NCBI RefSeq assembly: GCF_013155375.1 | Contig: NZ_JABJQY010000002.1 | Coordinates: forward strand, 1,054,001-1,118,000 | From: Nocardioides sp. zg-1308 | GTDB taxonomy: Bacteria; Actinomycetota; Actinomycetes; Propionibacteriales; Nocardioidaceae | Reading direction: 5' to 3' | DNA: 64,000 nucleotides | Part shown: one piece after another, positions 25,803 to 32,443 of the stretch | Position numbering within the stretch: position 1 is the first letter of the stretch | Layout of the letters: each line of letters begins with the position of its first letter | Position numbers and translations under genes: made by a program | Notes under the pieces: generated by a model | What the model was told of the DNA's origin: nothing | The model's input: the letters and a program-made list of their open reading frames with translations, nothing else | The model's database searches: none

Positions 25803-26860
25803 CGTGCCTCCTCCCGGATCCGCTCGAGGTCGTCGGCGTCTAGGTCGTCGAGGTAGTCCCCACCGGCCTCGCGCGCGTCGCGCTCGACGGGCTGGTCACG
25901 ATACGCGTCGAAGCCGTCGTCGTCGGAGGTCTTGTAGTCGTCGAAGTTCTCCTCCCACGCCTCGACCTCCTCCTGGCTGACCCCCGGCGGGCCGTCGAAG
26001 TCCTCCCACGGCCACCACGGCAGGTCGTCGATCGCCTTGTGCTGCTCGGCATGGCGGACCTCGTGCGCCACCGTGGCGATGATGGTCGGGTCGTCGAGGT
26101 TGCCCTCGTCGATGCGCAGCACCCGGTCGTCCTCGCTCCAGCTGCCCCGGGAGTCGGTGCTGGGGTCGTCGTCCGTGCCGTCGCCGTCCTCGTCCTCGAG
26201 GTCCTCGACCCGCACCTCGAAGTCGTCGACGCCCGCCTCGCGGGCCTGCTCCTCGGCGATGTGCTCGATCACCCGGCGGCGCTCCTCGTTGGACATCGTG
26301 GCCCACTCGCGCTCGACCGCGGGGTCCACGACGTAGTCCGGGCCGTCGTCGCTGAACGAGCCCTGGGGCCGGGCGGCGACCAGCGCAGAGTCCACCGCGT
26401 AGGCCTGGTCGAGCACGGCGGTCATGCGGGCGACGAGGGCATCCCGCTGGCTGCGGCGGCCCTCCTGGTGCTCCCGGCGCTCGAACTGGTTGTCGAAGGT
26501 CTGCGGCGGCGAGGTGTCGCTCACCGTGCCGGAGGAGTCGATCGAGAACTGCTGCGCCGAGGCGTCGTTCTCGATGTCGACCACGGCGCGCTCGATGGTC
26601 GTGACGGGCCCGACCTGCGCGTAGACCTGCCGCTCGAAGTCAGCGAGCCCCTCGATGTGCGTGGTCATCCGCCCGACGAGGGTCGCCTGGCGGGCGACGG
26701 CGGCCGCCCGGGCCAGGCCGGTCCACGCGGCGGGGACCGCTTCGTCGGCCACCGCGTCGCGCGCCTTCTCGAGGGCGAGGACGTCGCGTCGCAGCTCGTC
26801 GCTCGCCGAGGTCACGCCCGCGGCCCGCCACGACCTGAGGTCGCCCCACGTGATGCTCAC
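25799..26860 (-). CDS. T7SS-type effector with C-terminal HExxH metallopeptidase domain
   Basis: 353 residues. The first 150 are helical, beginning ITWGDLRSWRAAGV, with ERAVVDIENDASAQQFSIDSSG resembling the N-terminal secretion region of actinobacterial ESX alpha/beta hydrolases. An acidic stretch follows. The C-terminal part has AHEVRHAEQ (His266, Glu267, His270), a zincin zinc site, and DQPVERDAREAG near 326-331 supplying a likely third ligand. This resembles metallopeptidase domains of polymorphic toxins. GTG 26860 overlaps the upstream EspC-like stop (GTGA), and the end overlaps the next start (ATGA). Confidence 0.8.
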   Translation of the reverse strand: MSITWGDLRSWRAAGVTSASDELRRDVLALEKARDAVADEAVPAAWTGLARAAAVARQATLVGRMTTHIEGLADFERQVYAQVGPVTTIERAVVDIENDASAQQFSIDSSGTVSDTSPPQTFDNQFERREHQEGRRSQRDALVARMTAVLDQAYAVDSALVAARPQGSFSDDGPDYVVDPAVEREWATMSNEERRRVIEHIAEEQAREAGVDDFEVRVEDLEDEDGDGTDDDPSTDSRGSWSEDDRVLRIDEGNLDDPTIIATVAHEVRHAEQHKAIDDLPWWPWEDFDGPPGVSQEEVEAWEENFDDYKTSDDDGFDAYRDQPVERDAREAGGDYLDDLDADDLERIREEAR

Positions 26861-27171
26861 GACCCGTCCCCCAGCCACTTCTCGAGCCAGGCCTGGAACG
26901 CGGCGGCCCGCGCGTCGGCGGCCTCCGCATCGGCGGCCGCTGCGTCGAGGCCCTCGGCGAAGTCGTCGACGGCACCGGCCCAGTCGTCGATGCCGTCGTC
27001 CCAGGCCTGGGCGAACTGCGGCAGCACCGAGGCGGTGCTGCTCCCGGGGAGCGCACTCCCGAGTCCGGCCACGGCGTCGGAGGCGTCGGCCGCACGGGCG
27101 CTGGTCGCCGCCGACCGCAGCTCGGCGGCGCTGGACCGGAGCTCGTCGGGCTCCAGCTCGTAGGTCGACAT
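26857..27171 (-). CDS. WXG100/EspC-like type VII secretion protein
   Basis: 104 residues, entirely helical, with ELEPDELRSSAAELRSAA at the start and a GSALPGSSTASVL block typical of EspC-type ESX partners, then a second helix ending in WLEKWL. Such proteins form dimers with a larger effector and are exported by ESX machines. It is the first gene of a five-gene operon; no ESX core gene is in the window. The start at 27171 is preferred over upstream GTGs because it gives a conventional N-terminus. Confidence 0.8.
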   Translation of the reverse strand: MSTYELEPDELRSSAAELRSAATSARAADASDAVAGLGSALPGSSTASVLPQFAQAWDDGIDDWAGAVDDFAEGLDAAAADAEAADARAAAFQAWLEKWLGDGS

Positions 27172-27241
27172 GGTCACCGGATGCCCCGTCCGGCACCGGC
27201 CCAAACGCGCGCGACGGGGCGGTCGCCCGACGAGCGGCCGG

Positions 27242-27853
27242 TCAGCGACCGGCTGGGGGCTGCCAGTCGTCCGGCGGGTCCTCCCCGACCCGGCCGTCGA
27301 CGGCCTCCCGCAGGAGGTCGGCGTGGCCGGTGTGCCGGGCGTACTCCTCGATCATGTCGAACAGCAACCGGCGCAGCCGCGGGTGGTTGCCGTTGCCGTC
27401 GTCGACGTGCGCGACCAGGTCGAGCCCGCCCTCGGCGAGGGCCTCCTCAATCCGGGCGTCGTTTCGGCGGACCGCCTGGTCGTACGCGTCGTACACCTCG
27501 GCGGCGCTCAACGACTCGGTGGTGAACTCCCACTCGTCGGTGCCGTCGTGGCCGAGCGAGCGCCACGGCTCGACGAGCCGCTCGCCGCGCAGCTTGGTGA
27601 CGAGGTAGTAGTCCTCCCCCATCGCCAGGTGCAGCAGCAGCCCGCCCAGGGAGAGCTGCGAGGAGGGGAGGCGGTGGCGCAGCCCGGCCTCGTCGAGGCC
27701 GTCGGCCTTCCACCGCACCGTGGCGCGCTGCCGGCCCAGGGCACCGAGCAGGTGCTCGACCTCGGTGCCGTCGAGCGGGGGCTCCCAGGGCGGCGGCACC
27801 CAGACGTCCGTGGCGTCGGTTGCGTCCTCGGCGGTGCTGTCGTCGATGCTCAT
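27242..27853 (-). CDS. DinB/DUF664 superfamily protein
   Basis: 203 residues of the four-helix DinB_2/DUF664 fold. His in LLLHLAMGEDYY and the pair in EEYARHTGHADLLRE are the expected metal ligands. Actinobacterial members include mycothiol- and bacillithiol-S-transferases; the substrate is unknown. TAGCCT lies 7 nt before the ATG at 27853. A related copy lies at 36511-37119. Confidence 0.88.
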   Translation of the reverse strand: MSIDDSTAEDATDATDVWVPPPWEPPLDGTEVEHLLGALGRQRATVRWKADGLDEAGLRHRLPSSQLSLGGLLLHLAMGEDYYLVTKLRGERLVEPWRSLGHDGTDEWEFTTESLSAAEVYDAYDQAVRRNDARIEEALAEGGLDLVAHVDDGNGNHPRLRRLLFDMIEEYARHTGHADLLREAVDGRVGEDPPDDWQPPAGR

Positions 27854-27948
27854 GTCGCCGAGGCTAGACCGGGATCCGGACACTCCGCTTCCGGTTGCCC
27901 CTCCCGACGGGTCTGGACAGGCTGGGAGCGCCGGAGCAGGGTGGCCGC

Positions 27949-29031
27949 ATGCGACGACTCGGAGTCACCACCTTCATCCCTGCCCTCATCCCAGCGCTCG
28001 TCCCCGCCCTCCTGCTGCTCCCGTCCGCGGCGACCGCCGCGCCGGCCCCCGGACCTGACCCCTTCGACGACTGGCGCGAGACCGTCGTCGACGCCGACCA
28101 GAACTTCCGCGGCCTGGTCGCGGTGAGCAAGCGCGAGGCGTGGGTCACCGGCGAGAGCCTGAGCGACGGGGCCGCGCGGGTCTACCGCACCACGGACCGC
28201 GGCACGACGTGGCTCGACGTCAGCCCTCCGGCGAGCGAGGGGCTGTCCTTCCGCGACGTCGAGGTCACCGGCAGCGTCACCCACGTCCTGGCGATCGGCC
28301 CCGGCGAGGCGTCACGGATCTACCGGTCGGCCGACGGCGGCGCGTCGTGGACCGAGTCCTTCCGCAACACCGACGAGGACGCGTTCTACGACTGCATGGC
28401 GTTCTACCCCGGCGGTCGCAGGGGCCTGGTCCTCGGCGACCCGGTCGACGGCAAGCTGCAGGTCCTCTCCACCGAGGACCGCGGCCGGACCTGGTCGCTG
28501 CTGCCCGACAAGGGCATGCCGGCCTCGGCGAAGGAGTTCGGCTTCGCGGCCAGCGGCAACTGCCTCGTGACGGCGGGCCGGTCCGCGTTCATCATCTCCG
28601 GTGGCGCCCGGGCGCGGGTGCTGCGCTCCGACGACCGGGGACTCACCTGGTCCGCGACCACCTCCGGCATCCCGGCCGGTCCCGCGGCCGGCGGGTTCGC
28701 CGGCGACATGGCCTCGCCGCGGCGCGGCATCGCGGTCGGCGGGGACTTCGAGGACGCCGACGACACCACCGACAACGTGGCGACCACCCGCGACGGCCGC
28801 ACCTGGTCCGCCGTCGCGAGCCTGCGCCACGTCGGCGAGGACGTCGCCTTCGTCCGCGGCTGGAGGTACGCCGTCGCCACCGGTGACTACGACGGCTCGG
28901 CCGGCTCGAGCATCACCCGCGACGGCGGCGCCACCTGGACCCGGGTCAGCAAGCTGGGCTACCACGCCGTCGACTGCGTCTCGAAGGTCTGCTGGGCCGC
29001 CGGGAGCGAGGGCCGCGTCGGTCGCGGGTGA
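27949..29031 (+). CDS. Secreted BNR/Ycf48-like beta-propeller protein
   Basis: 360 residues. A signal peptide (about 1-33, ending SAATAAPA) precedes repeats with Asp-box motifs (SADGGASWTES, TEDRGRTWSLL, SDDRGLTWSAT, TRDGRTWSAV, TRDGGATWTRV). These identify a sialidase/Ycf48-type propeller, exported across the membrane. No catalytic sialidase residues are obvious, so binding or assembly is more likely than hydrolysis. Confidence 0.85.
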   Translation: MRRLGVTTFIPALIPALVPALLLLPSAATAAPAPGPDPFDDWRETVVDADQNFRGLVAVSKREAWVTGESLSDGAARVYRTTDRGTTWLDVSPPASEGLSFRDVEVTGSVTHVLAIGPGEASRIYRSADGGASWTESFRNTDEDAFYDCMAFYPGGRRGLVLGDPVDGKLQVLSTEDRGRTWSLLPDKGMPASAKEFGFAASGNCLVTAGRSAFIISGGARARVLRSDDRGLTWSATTSGIPAGPAAGGFAGDMASPRRGIAVGGDFEDADDTTDNVATTRDGRTWSAVASLRHVGEDVAFVRGWRYAVATGDYDGSAGSSITRDGGATWTRVSKLGYHAVDCVSKVCWAAGSEGRVGRG

Positions 29032-29076
29032 CCGACCGCGGGGAGGCGGCGGAGGTCCACTGGTTACGCTCGACGC

Positions 29077-29394
29077 GTGCCCGACCTCAGCCGCCTCCCC
29101 ACCGCTCCCCTGCTCGCCGGCGGGCTCGTCGGCGGTTTCGCTCTCGCCCAGCGCACCGGCGTACGCCCCCTCGGCGGTGCCGCGATGCTCGGCGCCAACG
29201 CCCTCGCCGCCCGCCAGTGGTGGTCCGTGGGCGGAGCGCCCCTGACCCTCGGCCTGACCGCCGGCTACTGGACCGCGATGGGCGTCTCGCACCCCCTCGC
29301 GAAGAAGGTCGGCACCTGGCCGTCGGTCCTCGGCGTGACCGCGGCCGCGGCCTCCGCCGCCTGGGTGCTCGCCGACCGGCGCCGCCCCCGCTGA
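29077..29394 (+). CDS. Small hypothetical membrane protein
   Basis: 105 residues, Gly/Ala rich, with three or four weak hydrophobic segments and an Arg-rich C-terminus. TACGCT ends 6 nt before the GTG start. No recognised family. Confidence 0.65.
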   Translation: MPDLSRLPTAPLLAGGLVGGFALAQRTGVRPLGGAAMLGANALAARQWWSVGGAPLTLGLTAGYWTAMGVSHPLAKKVGTWPSVLGVTAAAASAAWVLADRRRPR

Positions 29395-29415
29395 GTCCGG
29401 CCGCCCTCGAGGCGG

Positions 29416-29652
29416 TCAGTCCTCCGGCAGGGCGGCGAAGGCCTGCTTCATGTCGCGGTACCACCCGAGCGACTTCTTCGGGTGGCGCCAGCGGCCCTTC
29501 ATCTCGTCGCGCGCCGGCTGGTGGGCGGTGTCGCCCTCCGTCTCGGCCCGCTTGAGGTGCTGGTCCTGGGCGTTGATCACGTCGTCGTGGGTCTCGCCGC
29601 GGTGCGCGAGGTCGCACGGGCCGCCGAGCTGGCGGCAGGTCATGGTCTTCAT
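29416..29652 (-). CDS. DUF1059 family small protein
   Basis: 78 residues. The N-terminus MKTMTCRQLGGPCDLAHRG with two cysteines, followed by the helical DDVINAQDQHLK, is the DUF1059 signature; the C-terminal extension is basic. AGGAGGG precedes the ATG. An ECF-type promoter (29714-29740) lies about 60 bp upstream, overlapping the gap after the sigma factor gene, so the sigma factor probably drives it. Confidence 0.88.
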   Translation of the reverse strand: MKTMTCRQLGGPCDLAHRGETHDDVINAQDQHLKRAETEGDTAHQPARDEMKGRWRHPKKSLGWYRDMKQAFAALPED

Positions 29653-29713
29653 GGTTCCCTCCTGCTGGGTGTCGTGGGGTTGTCGTGTGATGTGTCGTGG
29701 TTCTCGTGGTGTC

Positions 29714-29740
29714 GACGACGGGCGTGGGCCGGGTGTGACC
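29714..29740 (-). promoter_or_regulatory. ECF-type promoter of the DUF1059 gene
   Basis: On the minus strand GGTCACA (29740-29734), a 16-nt spacer and CGTC (29717-29714). Compared with TGTCACA-N16-CGTC at the two sigma genes it differs only in the first base. The predicted transcription start is about 50 nt before the ATG. Confidence 0.7.
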
Positions 29741-29745
29741 GGTGG

Positions 29746-30603
29746 CTACCGCGGGTCCGCGCCGTCGCGGCGTACGACGCGGGCGAGGACCTCCGGCTCG
29801 GCGCGGAAGGTGATCCCCCGGACCATGCCGTGCTCGACGGTGAAGTCGAAGACGACCGCCGCGGCGCCGCGGTGGAACCACGCCGACGCCGGCCGGTCGC
29901 CGACGAAGACGGGCATCGCGGCGTGGGCGCTGCCGTTGAAGAAGGCGGCGACCTCGCCGCGCCCCTCGATCGAGGCCGGCGTGCCGGCCTGCACCGCGGC
30001 CGCGTCGGCGCCGACGACGGCGTCGGGCGCCAGCAGCTGGAGCAGGCGCTCGAGGTCGCCGCCGCGGGCGGCGTCCATGAAGGCGTCGACGACCTCCCAG
30101 TCGGCGAGAGAGTCCTCCGCCGCGGGCTGGGCGACCTTCGCGCGGGCGCGTGAGGCGAGCTTGCGGGCCGCCGCCGGCGTGGTGTCGAGGACGGCGGCGA
30201 TCGTGCCGAACTCGAACCCGAAGCTGTCGTGCAGCACGAAGGCCACCCGCTCGCGGGGGGAGAGCCGGTCGATCACGGCCTGGAGGGCGATGCCCACGGT
30301 GTCCGCGAGCGCCACGTCGTCGGCCGGGTCGGAGGCGGTCGCGCCGAACGTCTCGCCGAGGTCGACCTCCTCGACCGGCACCGGCGTCCGCGACCGCAGC
30401 CGGTCCAGGCACAGCCGGGTCGTCACGGTGGTCAGCCAGGCCGGCAGGTTCTCGATGTCGGTGCCGTCCCGGGCGACGGCGCGCTCGAGGCGCAGCCACG
30501 CCTGCTGGACGACGTCCTCGGCCTCGGCGTGGTCGGCCAGCACCCGGCTGGCGATGCCCAGCAGCCGCGGCCGCTCGGCCTCGAAGATCTCGGTCCGGTC
30601 CAT
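29746..30603 (-). CDS. ECF sigma factor with C-terminal SnoaL-like domain
   Basis: 285 residues. Sigma region 2 (AEDVVQQAWLRLER, NLPAWLTTVTTRLCLDRLRS) and region 4 (LSPRERVAFVLHDSFGFEFGTIAAVLDTTPAAARKLASRARAKV) are followed by a SnoaL/NTF2-like domain of about 110 residues, which in the ECF41/SigJ group controls sigma activity in place of an anti-sigma factor. It lacks the WLPEP and DGGG motifs of the second copy in this window. Its own promoter carries TGTCACA-N16-CGTC, suggesting autoregulation. Confidence 0.9.
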   Translation of the reverse strand: MDRTEIFEAERPRLLGIASRVLADHAEAEDVVQQAWLRLERAVARDGTDIENLPAWLTTVTTRLCLDRLRSRTPVPVEEVDLGETFGATASDPADDVALADTVGIALQAVIDRLSPRERVAFVLHDSFGFEFGTIAAVLDTTPAAARKLASRARAKVAQPAAEDSLADWEVVDAFMDAARGGDLERLLQLLAPDAVVGADAAAVQAGTPASIEGRGEVAAFFNGSAHAAMPVFVGDRPASAWFHRGAAAVVFDFTVEHGMVRGITFRAEPEVLARVVRRDGADPR

Positions 30604-30639
30604 GCCCTCATCCCTCTCTCGTCCGCATCATGCCCCGTC

Positions 30640-30666
30640 GACGTCCGGGCGGGCGCAGGTGTGACA
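30640..30666 (-). promoter_or_regulatory. ECF41-type promoter of first sigma gene
   Basis: On the minus strand TGTCACA (30666-30660), 16-nt spacer and CGTC (30643-30640), the published ECF41 consensus. Predicted leader about 30 nt with GAGGG before the ATG at 30603. Confidence 0.85.
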
Positions 30667-30703
30667 CGAGGCCGGCTGGGTGCGGTCCCGCACACTGGTC
30701 GGC

Positions 30704-31852
30704 ATGGCTGCCCTCCGGCTCCGAGCCGCCCTCCCGGTCGTGACCGTCGCCGCTGCGCTGCTGCTCGTCGGGTGCTCCACCGAACCCGAGGCAGCACCCG
30801 CCCCGGCGACCAGCGAGTCGGAGGCCGAGTCGGAGGCCCCGTCCGAGACTCCGTCCGAGACACCGGGCGAGGAGCCGCCGGAGACCCCGAACGAGGAGGC
30901 CACCGGGACGCCGACCGAGGAGGCCCCCGAGGAGTCCCCCGAGGCCGAGGAGCCGGCGCACCCGATCTCCGTCGCCTCGCTCGCCCGGGCCGACCTCACC
31001 GGCGGCGGCCTGCGGCTCGGCGCGGTCCGCGAGCGCACGGCGTCCTGGACGTCGTACGACGTCACCTTCGCCTCCACGACCGCCGGTCGCGGGACCGAGC
31101 CGCTGCGGATCAGCGGCGTCCTCAACGTGCCGACCGGGCGCGGCCCGTTCCCCGCCGTCGTCCTCGCGCACGGCTACATCGACCCGTCCTACTACGTCCG
31201 TGGGCAGGGCATGACGCGCGAGCGGGGCTTCCTCGCCGACCGCGGCTTCGTCGCGCTGCACGTCGACTACCGCAACCACGCCGAGTCCACCGACGACCCG
31301 CGGGTCGAGACCGCCGTACGGCTCGGCTACAGCGCCGACGTCATCGCCGCCGCGCGGGCGCTGCGCAGTTCGCCCGGCGTCCGCGTCGACCCCGACCGGA
31401 TCGCCCTCTTCGGCCGGTCCATGGGCGGCGGGGTGATGCTCAAGGCGCTCGCCGCCGAGCCCGGCGCCTTCGCCGCGGGCGTCGGCTGGGCCTCCGTGTC
31501 GAGCCTGGAGGCGGAGAACTTCGCCCAGTTCCAGCGACCCGACGCCCCCCTCGCCGAGCTCGAGGCCGGCTTCCGCGGCCGGCACGGCCTGCCGGCCGAG
31601 GACCCCGAGTTCTGGCGCGGCGTCTCCGCGCGGCCCGCCTTCGGCGACATCACCGAGCCGGTGCTGATGGTCCACGGACGCTTCGACGACACCTGTCCCC
31701 CGCCGTGGGCGCGCGCCACCCAGCAGGCGCTCACCCGGGCCGGCGTCGACGCGACCCTGGAGTGGTACGACGACGGCCACGCGTTCGGCCCGGCCTTCGT
31801 CGCCGCGATGGACCGCACCGTGCGGTTCCTCCGGGCGCGGATGCCCGCCTGA
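30704..31852 (+). CDS. Alpha/beta hydrolase lipoprotein
   Basis: 382 residues. A lipobox (LLLVGC, Cys about 22) is followed by an acidic Glu/Thr/Pro/Ser linker of about 65 residues, then a prolyl-oligopeptidase-like alpha/beta hydrolase: LAHGYIDPSYY, nucleophile FGRSMGGG (Ser239), MVHGRFDDTCPP and DGHAFG for the catalytic Asp and His. It should be anchored on the outer face of the membrane and act on esters or peptides. CACACT lies 7 nt before ATG 30704; an in-frame GTG at 30680 is less likely. Confidence 0.85.
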   Translation: MAALRLRAALPVVTVAAALLLVGCSTEPEAAPAPATSESEAESEAPSETPSETPGEEPPETPNEEATGTPTEEAPEESPEAEEPAHPISVASLARADLTGGGLRLGAVRERTASWTSYDVTFASTTAGRGTEPLRISGVLNVPTGRGPFPAVVLAHGYIDPSYYVRGQGMTRERGFLADRGFVALHVDYRNHAESTDDPRVETAVRLGYSADVIAAARALRSSPGVRVDPDRIALFGRSMGGGVMLKALAAEPGAFAAGVGWASVSSLEAENFAQFQRPDAPLAELEAGFRGRHGLPAEDPEFWRGVSARPAFGDITEPVLMVHGRFDDTCPPPWARATQQALTRAGVDATLEWYDDGHAFGPAFVAAMDRTVRFLRARMPA

Positions 31853-31888
31853 CGGGAGCCGTCGGAGGCTGCCCCGCGTCCCATCCCC

Positions 31889-32362
31889 ATGCAGCCCCCC
31901 ATCCAGCCCCGCACGCGGGCAGGCCGGCGCGCCACCGCGGTCGCCTCGTCGGTCCTCCTCCTCGCCGTGGCGCTCGGCGCCTGCGGCGAGCAGGACGACG
32001 CCCCGACCGGGTCAGCGACCGAGCCGACGACGAGCGCTGAGCCCACGACTGAGCCCACGACCGAGCCCACGACCGAGCCCACGACCGAGCCCACCAAGCC
32101 GCCGCCCACCGAGCCGACCGCCGGCACCACCACCCCGCCGAGCGAGGGCCTCGAGAAGGTGCGCGTCGTGGGAGAGGTGGTCCAGGTCGGCGACTGCGTC
32201 GTCGTGCGCGACGACAACGCCATCACGTGGACGATCACCGGCCCGCCGGCGGCCGACCTGGTGGCCGGCGACCGGGTGGCCGTGACGGGGGCGCCCGACC
32301 TCGTCGCCACCGGCTGCGGCGGACCCGTGGTCGAGGCGAGCGTCGTACGGGTCGAGGGCTGA
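31889..32362 (+). CDS. Small lipoprotein with Pro-Thr-Glu repeat linker
   Basis: 157 residues. The signal peptide ends VALGAC (lipidated Cys about 32); a TEPT repeat linker follows; the last 75 residues form a compact domain with two cysteines (VGDCVVVRDD and TGCGGPVV), probably a small beta-barrel. No known function. Followed by a very strong hairpin. Confidence 0.75.
   Translation: MQPPIQPRTRAGRRATAVASSVLLLAVALGACGEQDDAPTGSATEPTTSAEPTTEPTTEPTTEPTTEPTKPPPTEPTAGTTTPPSEGLEKVRVVGEVVQVGDCVVVRDDNAITWTITGPPAADLVAGDRVAVTGAPDLVATGCGGPVVEASVVRVEG
32039..32095 (+). repeat. 12-bp tandem repeat encoding the lipoprotein linker
   Basis: Nearly five copies of GAGCCCACGACC encode Glu-Pro-Thr-Thr. Copy number in such arrays often varies between strains. 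Confidence 0.85.
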
Positions 32363-32363
32363 C

Positions 32364-32404
32364 GCACGAAGGGCCGGGAGCCATCGGCTCCCGGCCCTTC
32401 GTGC
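32364..32404. terminator. Strong bidirectional hairpin
   Basis: A perfect 19-bp stem (arms begin GCACGAAGGG and end GTGC) with a 3-nt loop, directly after the small lipoprotein stop and before the convergent M6 protease. One of the strongest hairpins in the window. Confidence 0.9.
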
Positions 32405-32443
32405 GACCGTGTCGTCAGGACCGACGGAGTCGGTCCCTCGGGG

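Noticed and set aside
27242..27853. DNA-damage polymerase because of the family name DinB
   Set aside because: DinB/DUF664 here is the four-helix metal-binding fold, unrelated to the polymerase at 8990-10045.
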